In this document: piece by piece, positions 23,742 through 33,811 of the stretch
Layout of the letters: each line of letters begins with the position of its first letter
Position numbering within the stretch: the first letter of the stretch is position 1
NCBI RefSeq assembly: GCF_029873215.1
Contig: NZ_CP123620.1
Coordinates: 496,001-560,000, forward strand
Direction: 5' to 3'
DNA length: 64,000 nt
Source: Nocardioides sp. BP30
GTDB taxonomy: Bacteria; Actinomycetota; Actinomycetes; Propionibacteriales; Nocardioidaceae
The notes under the pieces: model-generated
Database searches by the model: none
The model's input: only the letters and a program-made list of their open reading frames with translations
Told to the model about the DNA's origin: nothing
Made by a program: the position numbers and the translations under genes

Positions 23742-24731
23742 TCAGGCCGGGGCCGCCGCCCGCAGCTTCTCCAGCAGCGGCCCGGCGGCCTCGTCCAGGA
23801 ACCGCTGCTGCCCCTCGTCGCCGACCTGGACCAGCCCGATGTCGGTGAAGCCCGCCTCCCAGAAGGACCTGACGGACTCCACGATCCTGTCCAGGTCGGG
23901 ACCGCACGGGATCGACTCGGCGACGTCCTCGGGCCGGACGAACTGGCTGGCGGCGGAGAAGCCGGCAGTCGTCGGCAGGTCGGCGTTGACGCTCCAGCCC
24001 CCGCCGAACCACCGGAACTCCCGGTGCGCCCGCTCGATCGCTGCCTCCTCGGAGGGGTCCCAGCAGATCGGGATCTGGCCGATCGCGCGAGCACCGGAGC
24101 CGATCGCGAGGGCGTCGGGCTGGTCGTTCCACGCGGTCACCAGCTGCTGGTCCGGCTCGACCGCGATGAGGTCGTCGCCGTACGGCGCGAAGGCCTCCAC
24201 CGCCCGGTCGCCCGCACAGGCGACGGCGATCCGGACGGTCTCCTCCGGCAGGTCCCACAGCCGTGCGGAGTCGACGTCGAAGTGCTCGCCGCGGTAGGTC
24301 ACCAGATCGCCGGCGAACAGCGCCCGGATCACCTCGATCGCCTCGGTCAGCATGTCCTGCCGGGTCTCGAGCCCGGGCCAGCCCATCCCGACGGTGTGCT
24401 CGTTGAGGTTCTCGCCGCTGCCCAGGCCGAGTGTGAAGCGCCCGTCGCTGAGCAGTCCCAGCGTCGCCGCCTTCTGCGCCACCACCGCGGGGTGGTAGCG
24501 CATCGTCGGGCAGGTCACATACGTCATCAGGCCCACGCGCGAGGTCGCCTGGGCGACGGCGCCCAGCACCGCCCAGGCGTACGACGCGTGCCCCTGCTCG
24601 GTCAGCCAGGGCGAGTAGTGGTCGCTGCTCTGCAGGAAGTCGAAGCCGACCTCCTCGGCGCGCTGCGCGTAGCCCACCAGCTCGCGGGGGCCGCTCTGCT
24701 CGGTCATGAGGGTGTAGCCGAAGTTCGTCAT
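23742..24731 (-). CDS. F420-dependent glucose-6-phosphate dehydrogenase-family (LLM) oxidoreductase
   Basis: 329 residues. Starts MTNFGYTLMTEQSGPRELVGYAQRAEEVGFDFLQSSDHYSPWL and contains ATSRVGLMTYVTCPTMRYHPAVVAQKAATLGLLSDGRFTLGLGSGENLNEH. Both are characteristic of the F420-binding subgroup related to F420-dependent glucose-6-phosphate dehydrogenase. The substrate is unlikely to be settled by sequence. It lies 75 bp upstream of the ECF sigma gene on the same strand; ECF41-type sigma genes often sit by an oxidoreductase they control. Confidence 0.88.
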   Translation of the reverse strand: MTNFGYTLMTEQSGPRELVGYAQRAEEVGFDFLQSSDHYSPWLTEQGHASYAWAVLGAVAQATSRVGLMTYVTCPTMRYHPAVVAQKAATLGLLSDGRFTLGLGSGENLNEHTVGMGWPGLETRQDMLTEAIEVIRALFAGDLVTYRGEHFDVDSARLWDLPEETVRIAVACAGDRAVEAFAPYGDDLIAVEPDQQLVTAWNDQPDALAIGSGARAIGQIPICWDPSEEAAIERAHREFRWFGGGWSVNADLPTTAGFSAASQFVRPEDVAESIPCGPDLDRIVESVRSFWEAGFTDIGLVQVGDEGQQRFLDEAAGPLLEKLRAAAPA

Positions 24732-24751
24732 GCGGCCCTGTACCCGCGCGC

Positions 24752-24757
24752 TACGGT
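24752..24757 (+). promoter_or_regulatory. -10 box of leaderless DinB-family gene
   Basis: TACGGT ends 7 nt before the ATG at 24765, with no ribosome-binding sequence in between. Confidence 0.45.
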
Positions 24758-24764
24758 CGAGCAC

Positions 24765-25277
24765 ATGAGTCCCGCAGAACTCCTCCAGGATGCCTTCGCC
24801 CGCATCGTCGAGGGCGGCACCGCCGTCGTCGACGGCCTCACCGAGGACCAGCTCACCCACCGGATCGATCCGGAGGCCAACACGATCGCCTGGCTGGTCT
24901 GGCACCTGGCCCGGGTCCAGGACATGCAGGTCGCCGACGTCGCCGGTCACGAGCAGGTCTGGACCGCGCAGGGGTACGCCGAGAGGTTCGCGCTGCCGTT
25001 CGACGTCCAGGCGTCCGGGTACGGCCAGAGCGCCGAGGAGGTGGGTCGGGTCAGGGCGAGCGCCGAGCTGCTCGCCGCGTACCTGCGTGCCACCCACGAG
25101 GCCACCATCGGCTACCTGGAGCGGGTCACCGCCGCCGAGCTCGACCGGGTGGTCGACGAGCACTGGGATCCGCCGGTGACCCTCGGCGTACGGCTGGTGT
25201 CGGTGCTCGAGGACGATGCCCAGCACCTCGGCCAGGCCAACTACGTGCGCGGCATCGTCGAGCGAGCCGGCGCCTGA
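24765..25277 (+). CDS. DinB-family protein (mycothiol transferase-like, DUF664)
   Basis: 170 residues in the four-helix DinB fold. Three metal-ligand His positions are visible: W-H-L-A in IAWLVWHLARVQDMQVAD, then the central THEATIGYLERV, and DDAQHLGQANYVRGI at the C-terminus. In actinobacteria this family includes mycothiol-dependent detoxifying transferases. It is divergent from the F420-type oxidoreductase with 33 bp between starts, so the two may share a stress response; that is inference. Confidence 0.82.
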   Translation: MSPAELLQDAFARIVEGGTAVVDGLTEDQLTHRIDPEANTIAWLVWHLARVQDMQVADVAGHEQVWTAQGYAERFALPFDVQASGYGQSAEEVGRVRASAELLAAYLRATHEATIGYLERVTAAELDRVVDEHWDPPVTLGVRLVSVLEDDAQHLGQANYVRGIVERAGA

Positions 25278-25296
25278 GCACCGCTCGGGCGCTCGC

Positions 25297-26583
25297 TCAG
25301 ACGCTGAGCGGGTCCGATTGCTTGACCCGGTAGGCGACGAAGGTCGGCGCGAGCACCGCACACAGCGCGATGCCGACGATGACCAGCACGCCCCCGCCGA
25401 ACGTGGTCGCCGCCGTCCCGACGACCGCTGCGGCACCGCCGTGAGCGACGTCGGCGATGCGCGGGCCGCCGGCGACCACGACGGTGAAGACGCCCTGCAG
25501 GCGACCGCGGACGTTGTCGTCGGCCGCCGACTGCAGGATGGAGCCGCGGATCGCCGCGGAGGCGACGTCGGCCGCGCCGGCGACCATCTGGAAGAACAGG
25601 CCGAGGATCAGCATCGGGACGCGGAGGTCCGGGGTCACCCACAGCGTCGCGCCGAACAGTGCGATGCCCGCCCCCCACACCGTGATGCAGCCGAGCACGA
25701 TCAGGCCCTGCCGTTCCACCCGCGACATCCAGCCCGACAGGACGCCGCCGACCACCGACCCGGCCGGGATCGCGGCGAAGAGCAGCGCGAACGCGATGCC
25801 GCCGTCGGCCGGGCCGAGGAAGGACTGGTGCGCGATCTGCGGGTAGAGCGCCCGCGGCATGCCGAAGATCATCGCGACCAGGTCGACCACGAAGCTCATG
25901 AGGAGCACCGGCTGGGTGCGCAGGTAGACGAAGCCGTCGAGCACCGAGCGCAGCCCCGGCACCTTCGCGCCCGCGCCTTCGACAGGCATCTTCGGCAGCA
26001 GCACCACCGCGTAGAGGGTGGCGAAGAGGGTGATCGTGTCGATCAGGTAGAGGTAGGTGTAGCCGGTGATCGGGATCAGGATGCCGGCAACCAGCGGTCC
26101 GGCGATGGCACCCGCCTGCATCACCGTCATCGACAGCGAGTTGGCCGCCGGCAGCAGCTCGGGCGGGAGCAGCTTGGGCAGGGTCGCCGCGCGGGTCGGG
26201 GAGTTGATCGCGAAGAACGCCTGCTGCACCGCGAACAGGCTCAGCAGCAGCCACACGTTGCTGTTCCCGAGCGCCGACTGCAGCCAGAACAGCGCACTCG
26301 TGCCGATCAGGCCGACCGTCGAGATCATCATCATCAGGCGTCGGTCGAAGTGGTCGGAGAGGGCCCCGCCGTACAGGCCGAAGACCACCAGCGGGACCAG
26401 TCCGAACAGGCCGGTCAGTCCGACGTACGCCGAGGATCCGGTGTCGGCGTAGATCTGTGCGGGGACCGCGACGACCGTCAGCTGGGCGCCGACCATCGTG
26501 ACGATCATGGCGATCCACAGCCGGCGGAAGTGTGGCTCGCGCAGCGGTCGAGTGTCGGCGACGAGACTGCGGAGGTTGGCCAC
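25297..26583 (-). CDS. MFS transporter, DHA3 / EntS-like
   Basis: 428 residues, 12 predicted helices. The N-terminal LREPHFRRLWIAMIVTMVGAQLTVVAVPAQIYADTGSSAYVGLTG is typical of the DHA3 group that includes enterobactin exporter EntS and macrolide exporters; motif A is GGALSDHFDRRLMM. The central loop carries PKMPVEGAGAKVPG. GTG start with TAGGTT 8 nt upstream. Substrate unknown, and no siderophore genes are nearby, so EntS-like refers to sequence class only. Confidence 0.88.
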   Translation of the reverse strand: MANLRSLVADTRPLREPHFRRLWIAMIVTMVGAQLTVVAVPAQIYADTGSSAYVGLTGLFGLVPLVVFGLYGGALSDHFDRRLMMMISTVGLIGTSALFWLQSALGNSNVWLLLSLFAVQQAFFAINSPTRAATLPKLLPPELLPAANSLSMTVMQAGAIAGPLVAGILIPITGYTYLYLIDTITLFATLYAVVLLPKMPVEGAGAKVPGLRSVLDGFVYLRTQPVLLMSFVVDLVAMIFGMPRALYPQIAHQSFLGPADGGIAFALLFAAIPAGSVVGGVLSGWMSRVERQGLIVLGCITVWGAGIALFGATLWVTPDLRVPMLILGLFFQMVAGAADVASAAIRGSILQSAADDNVRGRLQGVFTVVVAGGPRIADVAHGGAAAVVGTAATTFGGGVLVIVGIALCAVLAPTFVAYRVKQSDPLSV

Positions 26584-26656
26584 GGTGCCCCAACCTACGT
26601 CGGGTCGGCTTTACTCCCGGAATCGCTGGGAGCGGCGAGCGTGGCAGGGTGGCACC

Positions 26657-28594
<1,938 letters not shown>

Positions 28595-28606
28595 CCCGAG
28601 CCCCGC

Positions 28607-28652
28607 GTCGTGCGTCCCAGCGAGGCCTCGGCGCCTCGCTGGGACGCACGAC
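28607..28652. terminator. Bidirectional terminator hairpin, 20-bp perfect stem
   Basis: Arms 28607-28626 and 28633-28652 are perfectly complementary (GTCGTGCGTCCCAGCGAGGC on the left), loop CTCGGC. It fills the gap between the M3 peptidase stop and the stop codon of the leftward symporter, and should end both transcripts. No U tract. Confidence 0.8.
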
Positions 28653-30272
28653 TCAGGTCAGCGGGTTGAGCTCCGGCTCGACGTCCGCGTCGCCCAGGTC
28701 GGCCACGTAGTCGCTCGCGACCGTGCGGTCCTCGCCATCGGGCACGCGCAGCGCGCGGAGCACCACCGTGGCCAGCACGGCCACGATCACGTTGATCACG
28801 AACGCGGTCAGTGCGATGTAGACCCCGGTGTCGGTGAACGGGAAGTTGGCGACCGAGCCGCCGAAGTGCCGCTGCGTCGGCGAGGCCGTGCGGTAGGCGG
28901 TGACGGTGCCGTAGACCATCGCGACGGCCCACGCGAGCAGCAGCGCCCAACGGTGGAACCACCGGGTGTAGAGGCCCGCGACGATCGCCGGGAACGTCTG
29001 CAGGATCCACACCCCGCCGAGCAGCTGCAGGTTGATCGCGAAGCTCTTGTCCATGGCCAGCACGAACAGCAGCGCGCCGAACTTGACCACCAGCGAGACC
29101 AGCTTGGCGATCCTCGCCTCCTCGGTCGGCGTCGCGGCGGGCTTGAGGTAGGCCTTGTAGATGTTGCGGGTGAACAGGTTCGCCGCCGCGATCGACATGA
29201 TCGCCGCCGGCACCAGCGCCCCGATCACGATCGCGGCGTACGCGACCCCCGTGAACCACGCCGGGAACTGGTTCTCGAACAGCTGCGGGATCGACTGCTG
29301 CGGGTTGTCCACCTTCACGCCCGCCGCGATCGCGACGAACCCGAGCAGCGCGAGCAGCCCCAGCAGGAACGAGTACGCCGGCAGCAGCGACGCGTTGCGC
29401 CGGATCACGCTGCGACTGCGGGTGGAGAGCACCCCTGTCACCGAGTGCGGGTACATGAACAGCGCCAGCGCCGAGCCGAGGGCGAGCGAGGCGTAGGCCC
29501 AGTGGCCGGTCGGCCCGGGCATGATCGCCTTGGGTGAGGCCTTCTTGGCGGCGATCGCGTCGGCGTTCTGGCTGTTGAAGTCGCCGAACCCCTTCTGGAC
29601 CACGTCGAAGATGTGGCCCCAGCCGCCGACCTGGTGGGGGATGTAGATGACGGCCACGATGATCACGATGTAGATCAAGGTGTCCTTCACGAAGGCGATC
29701 AGCGCTGGTGCGCGGAGCCCCGCGGAGTAGGTGTAGGCCGCCAGGATGATGAAGGCGACGAACAGCGGCAGGTCCTTGACGAACCAGTTGTCACTGCTGC
29801 TCTGCAGCCCCATCACCTGCAGGACCACCTGCATGCCGACCAGCTGCAGCGCGATGTAGGGCATGGTCGCGACGATGCCGGTGACGGCGACGGCCAGCCC
29901 CAGCCCCTTCGATCCGTAGCGGCCCTCGACGAAGTCGGCCGGCGTCACGAACCCGTGCCGGTGCGACACCGACCACAGCCGTGGCAGGAAGGCGAAGACC
30001 AGCGGATAGATGATCACCGTGTAGGGGACGGCGAAGAACCCGGTCGCGCTGCCGGCGTACAGCGTCGCCGGTACCGCGATGAAGGTGTAGGCGGTGTAGA
30101 TGTCGCCGCCGATGAGGAACCATGCGATGAAGGTGCCGAAGCCGCGCCCGCCCAGGCCCCACTCGTCCAGGCTGTCGAGCTTGCTCACCCGGCGCCAGCG
30201 CGCGGCGGCGAAGCCGAGCACGGTGACGACCAGGAACAGGAACAGGAAGACCCCGAAGGCGACGCCGTTCAC
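28653..30272 (-). CDS. Sodium:solute symporter, monocarboxylate (MctP)-like
   Basis: 539 residues, about 13 hydrophobic helices, SSS family. The segments GRGFGTFIAWFLIGGDIYTAYTFIAVPATLYAGSATGFFAVPYT and ALVPAAIMSIAAANLFTRNIYKAYL fit the family, the latter holding Ser/Thr that line the sodium site. Similarity in style is closest to MctP-type carriers for pyruvate, lactate or similar acids. The GTG start overlaps the DUF3311 stop. The lactate-oxidase-like gene at 16149 could use such substrates, but nothing links the two directly. Confidence 0.88.
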   Translation of the reverse strand: MNGVAFGVFLFLFLVVTVLGFAAARWRRVSKLDSLDEWGLGGRGFGTFIAWFLIGGDIYTAYTFIAVPATLYAGSATGFFAVPYTVIIYPLVFAFLPRLWSVSHRHGFVTPADFVEGRYGSKGLGLAVAVTGIVATMPYIALQLVGMQVVLQVMGLQSSSDNWFVKDLPLFVAFIILAAYTYSAGLRAPALIAFVKDTLIYIVIIVAVIYIPHQVGGWGHIFDVVQKGFGDFNSQNADAIAAKKASPKAIMPGPTGHWAYASLALGSALALFMYPHSVTGVLSTRSRSVIRRNASLLPAYSFLLGLLALLGFVAIAAGVKVDNPQQSIPQLFENQFPAWFTGVAYAAIVIGALVPAAIMSIAAANLFTRNIYKAYLKPAATPTEEARIAKLVSLVVKFGALLFVLAMDKSFAINLQLLGGVWILQTFPAIVAGLYTRWFHRWALLLAWAVAMVYGTVTAYRTASPTQRHFGGSVANFPFTDTGVYIALTAFVINVIVAVLATVVLRALRVPDGEDRTVASDYVADLGDADVEPELNPLT

Positions 30273-30535
30273 CGCGGCTCACCCGTCCCCTCGCCCGACG
30301 CCGCGCGGCCGGCGGTCGCGCGGTCGCGCCGGAACGCCTCGCGGGCCAGGACGTAGGCGAGGGTGGTGCACACCGCCGCGAACGGCACCAGCAGGAACTG
30401 GAACCAGAAGTAGAAGGGGAAGCCCCACAGGGTGGGGTCGGTCCGGGTGTACGCCGGGACCAGCAGCGGGGGGACCGCCGCGAGCAGCAGCAGGACGCCC
30501 ACGGCCACCCACAGGGCCGTGCTACGAGACGACAT
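30269..30535 (-). CDS. DUF3311 small membrane protein, partner of the symporter
   Basis: 88 residues, two transmembrane helices (about 8-27 and 43-63) and a basic C-terminal tail. The core DPTLWGFPFYFWFQFLLVPFAAVCTTLAYVLAREAF matches DUF3311. Its stop overlaps the symporter start (GTGA). DUF3311 genes commonly precede SSS carriers and are thought to be an accessory subunit. The ATG has GGAGG upstream. Promoter must lie in 30536-30660. Confidence 0.85.
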   Translation of the reverse strand: MSSRSTALWVAVGVLLLLAAVPPLLVPAYTRTDPTLWGFPFYFWFQFLLVPFAAVCTTLAYVLAREAFRRDRATAGRAASGEGTGEPR

Positions 30536-30663
30536 GGCTCACCTCCGAGTCAGAGCGATGACACCGGTGACCGTAGTCACACTCATCCGCTCTGTCACCC
30601 GTCGCGGAGCCCAGCATGCGCCGGGCGGCCGGTGTGATGCGGCCGCCGGGCCGGGAGATGCGA

Positions 30664-30697
30664 ACGGGCGCGGATCCCCGGAGGGATCCGCGCCCGT
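30664..30697 (-). terminator. Terminator hairpin downstream of yceI-like gene
   Basis: Perfect 15-bp arms (30664-30678 and 30683-30697, ACGGGCGCGGATCCC) with loop CGGA, 18 bp after the YceI stop. The 128-bp gap to the DUF3311 start also holds that gene's promoter. Confidence 0.75.
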
Positions 30698-30715
30698 CAG
30701 CGCGAAGCGTCTGCC

Positions 30716-31312
30716 TCAGGCGGTCTTGATCGCCGAGACGTCGAACTCGAGCTTGATCTTCTCCGAGACCAGCACGCCGCCGGTCTCCAGCGCCGCGTTG
30801 AAGTTCAGGCCCCAGTCGGAGCGGTTGATGGTCGTCGCACCCTCGAAGCCGACACGGGTGTTGCCGAACGGGTCCTTGGCCGAGCCGGTGAGCTCGAAGG
30901 GGATCGTCACCGAGTGGGTGACGCCCTTGATGGTCAAGTCGCCCGTGACCTCCCAGGTCTCGCCGTCGTAGGAGACGGAGGTGGAGGTGAAGGTGATCTT
31001 CGGGTGGGCGTCGTTCTCGAAGAAGTCGCCGGAGAGCAGGTGGCCGTCACGGTCCTTGTTCCCGGTGTCGACCGACGCGGCGTCGATCGTGAGGGAGACG
31101 GTGGAGTTGGCCGGGTTCGCGGTGTCGACGTGGGCCGTACCCTCGAACTGGGTGAAGGCGCCGCGTACGGTGGTCACCATCGCGTGCCGGGCGCTGAAGC
31201 CCAGCCGGGTGTGCGCGGTGTCGAGGGTGTAGTCGCCGCTGATGTCCTCGACGGCCGAGGTCGGCGCGTCGAACGTCTCGGTGGCCGCAGCCTTCTTGCT
31301 GAAGATGCCCAT
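30716..31312 (-). CDS. YceI-family lipocalin-like isoprenoid-binding protein
   Basis: 198 residues. The YceI pattern is clear: DISGDYTLDTAHTRLGFSARHAMVTTVRGAFTQFEGTAHVD, SLTIDAASVDTGNKDRDGHLLSGDFFENDAHPKITFTS, DLTIKGVTHSVTIPFELTG, and SDWGLNFNAALETGGVLVSEKIKLEFDVSAI. There is no signal peptide, so it is cytoplasmic, unlike the periplasmic proteobacterial members. The fold binds polyprenyl chains such as quinone precursors. A good AGGGAGA ribosome site precedes the ATG. An inverted repeat 18 bp upstream suggests MarR-type control. Confidence 0.92.
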   Translation of the reverse strand: MGIFSKKAAATETFDAPTSAVEDISGDYTLDTAHTRLGFSARHAMVTTVRGAFTQFEGTAHVDTANPANSTVSLTIDAASVDTGNKDRDGHLLSGDFFENDAHPKITFTSTSVSYDGETWEVTGDLTIKGVTHSVTIPFELTGSAKDPFGNTRVGFEGATTINRSDWGLNFNAALETGGVLVSEKIKLEFDVSAIKTA

Positions 31313-31329
31313 GATGTCTCCCTGAAGCT

Positions 31330-31349
31330 GTAGTTGAATCCTTGACTAC
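31330..31349. promoter_or_regulatory. Inverted repeat upstream of yceI, MarR-like operator
   Basis: GTAGT...ACTAC arms in GTAGTTGAATCCTTGACTAC, 5 bp perfect with partial extension inward. It sits 18-37 bp before the YceI start, in unusually AT-rich DNA. No marR gene is in the window. Confidence 0.35.
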
Positions 31350-31406
31350 TGTAGCGGAAGGGTGGGCGATTTCATTCCCGATCCAAGGGAAAACTTTCGT
31401 GAATGC

Positions 31407-31442
31407 GTCAGGGCCGCGACTCCACGGAGTCGCGGCCCTGAC
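31407..31442 (-). terminator. Terminator hairpin downstream of the 44-residue protein gene
   Basis: Perfect 16-bp arms (31407-31422 and 31427-31442, GTCAGGGCCGCGACTC) with loop CACG. It lies 65 bp past the stop of the small leftward gene and insulates it from the YceI promoter. Confidence 0.75.
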
Positions 31443-31507
31443 GGTGGGTCGCGCCGGTGCGGGGGTCACCGGCGATCGCGGGCCTGCGCCCGGTCGATGC
31501 GGGACGA

Positions 31508-31642
31508 TCAGGCGGCGTGCGGCGCGTGTGCGTGCACGGGAGCGTCGGTCGTCCAGACCGCCTCCAGGTGCGTACGACCGTCTGCGCCCACGACCGGGAT
31601 CCAGTGAAGCGTGAGCTGCTTCGACACCTTAGATTCCTTCAT
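31508..31642 (-). CDS. 44-residue small protein, unknown function
   Basis: MKESKVSKQLTLHWIPVVGADGRTHLEAVW... ending in a His/Ala-rich tail (VHAHAPHAA). The ATG has a perfect AGGAGG site 6 nt upstream, a terminator follows, and the reading frame has no opposing gene. All of this supports a real, well-translated small gene. I recall similar short actinobacterial proteins sharing the QLTLHWIPV core but no function. The longer in-frame reading from 31783 lacks a ribosome site. No membrane segment. Confidence 0.7.
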   Translation of the reverse strand: MKESKVSKQLTLHWIPVVGADGRTHLEAVWTTDAPVHAHAPHAA

Positions 31643-31937
31643 GAGACACCTCCTGTTCACCGTCTGTTCACCAACCATAGCGCTCCTCCACCCAAATGGC
31701 CAGCGTTGGGCGCATTTCGCCGCATCTCCTCCACTCAGCAGCGGGAAACGCCGCCCGCCCGGGCATCCGCGCTCCACCGCCACCGGTCAGGCGGTGCGAT
31801 TCCGTCCTCCGCCACCGCTGAAGACAGGGACACGGGTGCGCGTATAGCAGGTCAGCGGCCGGTGGCGAACGGGTTGTGACAGGGCGCACCGCGCCGACGA
31901 ATGACCGAACCTCGCGCGAAGGTTCTACCGTGGTGGG
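31643..31937. other. 295-bp intergenic region with two divergent promoters
   Basis: No gene is supported here. It is less GC-rich than its surroundings near 31650-31700 (region before the small leftward gene). The end carries TACCGT (31926-31931), 6 nt before the GTG of the helicase. GGTGAACAGACGGTGAACAG on the minus strand (31653-31672) is a direct repeat of GGTGAACAG just before the AGGAGG site. The rest shows nothing recognisable. Confidence 0.5.
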
Positions 31938-33755
31938 GTGAGCAACACCGACGAGACCACCGCGCCCGCGCCTACCTTCGCCGAGCTCGGCCTCGCCGAC
32001 GCCGTCCTCGACGCGGTCACCAACGCCGGATACGAGAACCCCTCGGCCATCCAGGCCGCCACCATCCCGCCGCTGCTGGCCGGGCGCGACGTCGTCGGCC
32101 TGGCCCAGACCGGCACCGGCAAGACCGCGGCGTTCGCGCTGCCGATCCTGTCCAACCTCGATCTCGCCGACACCTCGGCGCCGCAGGCGCTGGTGCTGGC
32201 CCCCACGCGCGAGCTGGCGCTGCAGGTCTGCGAGGCGTTCGAGCGCTACGCCTCCGCCATGCCCGGCATCCGGGTGCTGCCGATCTACGGCGGTCAGGGC
32301 TACGGCCCGCAGCTCTCCGCGCTGCGTCGCGGCGTACACGTCGTCGTCGGCACCCCCGGCCGGATCATGGACCACCTCGACAAGGGCACGCTCGACCTGT
32401 CCAAGCTGCGCTTCCTCGTCCTCGACGAGGCCGACGAGATGCTCAACATGGGCTTCGCCGAGGACGTCGAGACGATCCTGGCCGACACCCCGGAGACCAA
32501 GCAGGTCGCGCTCTTCTCCGCGACGATGCCGGCCCAGATCCGCCGGCTCTCCAAGCGCTACCTCAACGACCCGGAGGAGATCCAGGTCAAGTCGGCGACC
32601 AAGACGAACGCCAACATCACCCAGCGCTACCTGATGGTGTCCTACCCGCAGAAGGTGGACGCGTTGACCCGGATCCTCGAGGTGGAGAACTTCGAGGCGA
32701 TGATCGTCTTCACCCGCACCAAGACCGAGACCGACTCCCTCGCCGAGAAGCTGCGGGCCCGGGGGTTCAGTGCCGCCGCGATCAACGGCGACGTCGCGCA
32801 GAACGTACGCGAGAAGACCGTCAACCAGCTCAAGGACGGCACCCTCGACATCCTGGTCGCCACCGACGTGGCAGCCCGTGGCCTCGACGTGGAGCGCATC
32901 TCCCACGTCGTCAACTACGACCTGCCCACCGACCTCGAGGCCTACGTCCACCGCATCGGCCGCACCGGTCGCGCCGGCCGCAAGGGCGACGCGATCTCCT
33001 TCGTCACCCCGCGCGAGCGCTACCTGCTCAAGGCGATCGAGAAGCACACCAAGGCCACGCCGGCCGAGATGCGGCTGCCGAGCGTCGACGAGGTGAACGC
33101 CACCCGCCTGTCCCGCTTCGACGACGCCATCACCGCAGCACTCCAGGAGCAGCCCAAGGTCGAGTTCTTCCGCGACGTGGTCAAGCACTACGTGGAGGAG
33201 TTCAACGTCCCCGAGGTCGATGTCGCCGCGGCGCTGGCAGTGGTCCTCCAGGGTGACGAGCCGCTGCTGCTCGAGGACATCCCGGAGCCGCCGCGCCGGC
33301 AGCGCGAGGACCGGGGTGATCGCGGCGACAGGGGCGACCGCGGTCCGCGGGAGAGCGGTCGTTCCCGCCAGACCGGGCAGCCGCTCGCGACGTACCGGAT
33401 CAACGTCGGCAAGCGACACCGCGTCGAGCCGCGCCAGATCGTCGGTGCGATCGCCAACGAGGGCGGCCTGCGACGCGGCGACTTCGGCAACATCAGCATC
33501 CGACCCGACTTCTCGCTGGTCGAGCTGCCCGCCGACCTCGCGCCGGAGACCTACGCAGCGCTGGAGAACACCCGGATCAGCGGCAAGCTGATCGAGCTGC
33601 GCCTCGACGAGGGCGGCTCGGGCCGTACCTTCGGCGGCGCACGCGGACCGCGGCGCGAGTACGGCGACCGCTCGCGGGGCGGCCGCTCCTTCGACCGCGA
33701 CGGTTCCGACGGCGACTCGGGTGCTCCGCGCAAGAAGCCGCGGCACAAGAGCTGA
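31938..33755 (+). CDS. deaD: DEAD-box ATP-dependent RNA helicase, CsdA/DeaD type
   Basis: 605 residues. Motifs in order: Q motif (FAELGLADAVLDAV...ENPSAIQ), Walker A AQTGTGKT, PTRELALQ, GTPGRIMDHL, LDEADEML, FSATMP, then ARGLDVERISHVVNYD and HRIGRTGRAGRKG in the second RecA domain. A DbpA-type RNA-binding domain lies at about 465-540 (YRINVGKRHRVEPRQIVGAIANEGGLRRGDFG), after an Arg/Gly/Asp-rich repeat linker (RGDRGDRGDRG). The C-terminus is basic. It unwinds RNA in ribosome assembly, mRNA decay and cold adaptation. GTG start, leaderless. Confidence 0.93.
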   Translation: MSNTDETTAPAPTFAELGLADAVLDAVTNAGYENPSAIQAATIPPLLAGRDVVGLAQTGTGKTAAFALPILSNLDLADTSAPQALVLAPTRELALQVCEAFERYASAMPGIRVLPIYGGQGYGPQLSALRRGVHVVVGTPGRIMDHLDKGTLDLSKLRFLVLDEADEMLNMGFAEDVETILADTPETKQVALFSATMPAQIRRLSKRYLNDPEEIQVKSATKTNANITQRYLMVSYPQKVDALTRILEVENFEAMIVFTRTKTETDSLAEKLRARGFSAAAINGDVAQNVREKTVNQLKDGTLDILVATDVAARGLDVERISHVVNYDLPTDLEAYVHRIGRTGRAGRKGDAISFVTPRERYLLKAIEKHTKATPAEMRLPSVDEVNATRLSRFDDAITAALQEQPKVEFFRDVVKHYVEEFNVPEVDVAAALAVVLQGDEPLLLEDIPEPPRRQREDRGDRGDRGDRGPRESGRSRQTGQPLATYRINVGKRHRVEPRQIVGAIANEGGLRRGDFGNISIRPDFSLVELPADLAPETYAALENTRISGKLIELRLDEGGSGRTFGGARGPRREYGDRSRGGRSFDRDGSDGDSGAPRKKPRHKS

Positions 33756-33798
33756 CCCGCCCGGCGCGCTCACGGCTGCGGACGTCGGGGAGCCCTGG

Positions 33799-33804
33799 TA
33801 GAAA
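33799..33804 (+). promoter_or_regulatory. -10 box of leaderless penicillin-binding protein gene
   Basis: TAGAAA ends 7 nt before the ATG at 33812 and there is no ribosome site, so this gene has its own promoter behind the helicase. Confidence 0.45.
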
Positions 33805-33811
33805 CCTGGGC

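Noticed and set aside
25285..25312. GCTCAG-ACG-CTGAGC palindrome at the convergent DinB/MFS ends
   Set aside because: Only 6-bp arms, partly inside the MFS coding end; too weak to call a terminator separately.
25965..25990. Second PEPVEG-like repeat in the DHA3 transporter loop (MPVEGAGA)
   Set aside because: Only the CTTCGACAGGC core is shared and the rest diverges, so chance or coding constraint is as likely.
28607..28652. Possible small RNA or attachment site at the 20-bp hairpin
   Set aside because: Its position exactly between two convergent stops and the absence of a promoter make a bidirectional terminator the simpler reading.
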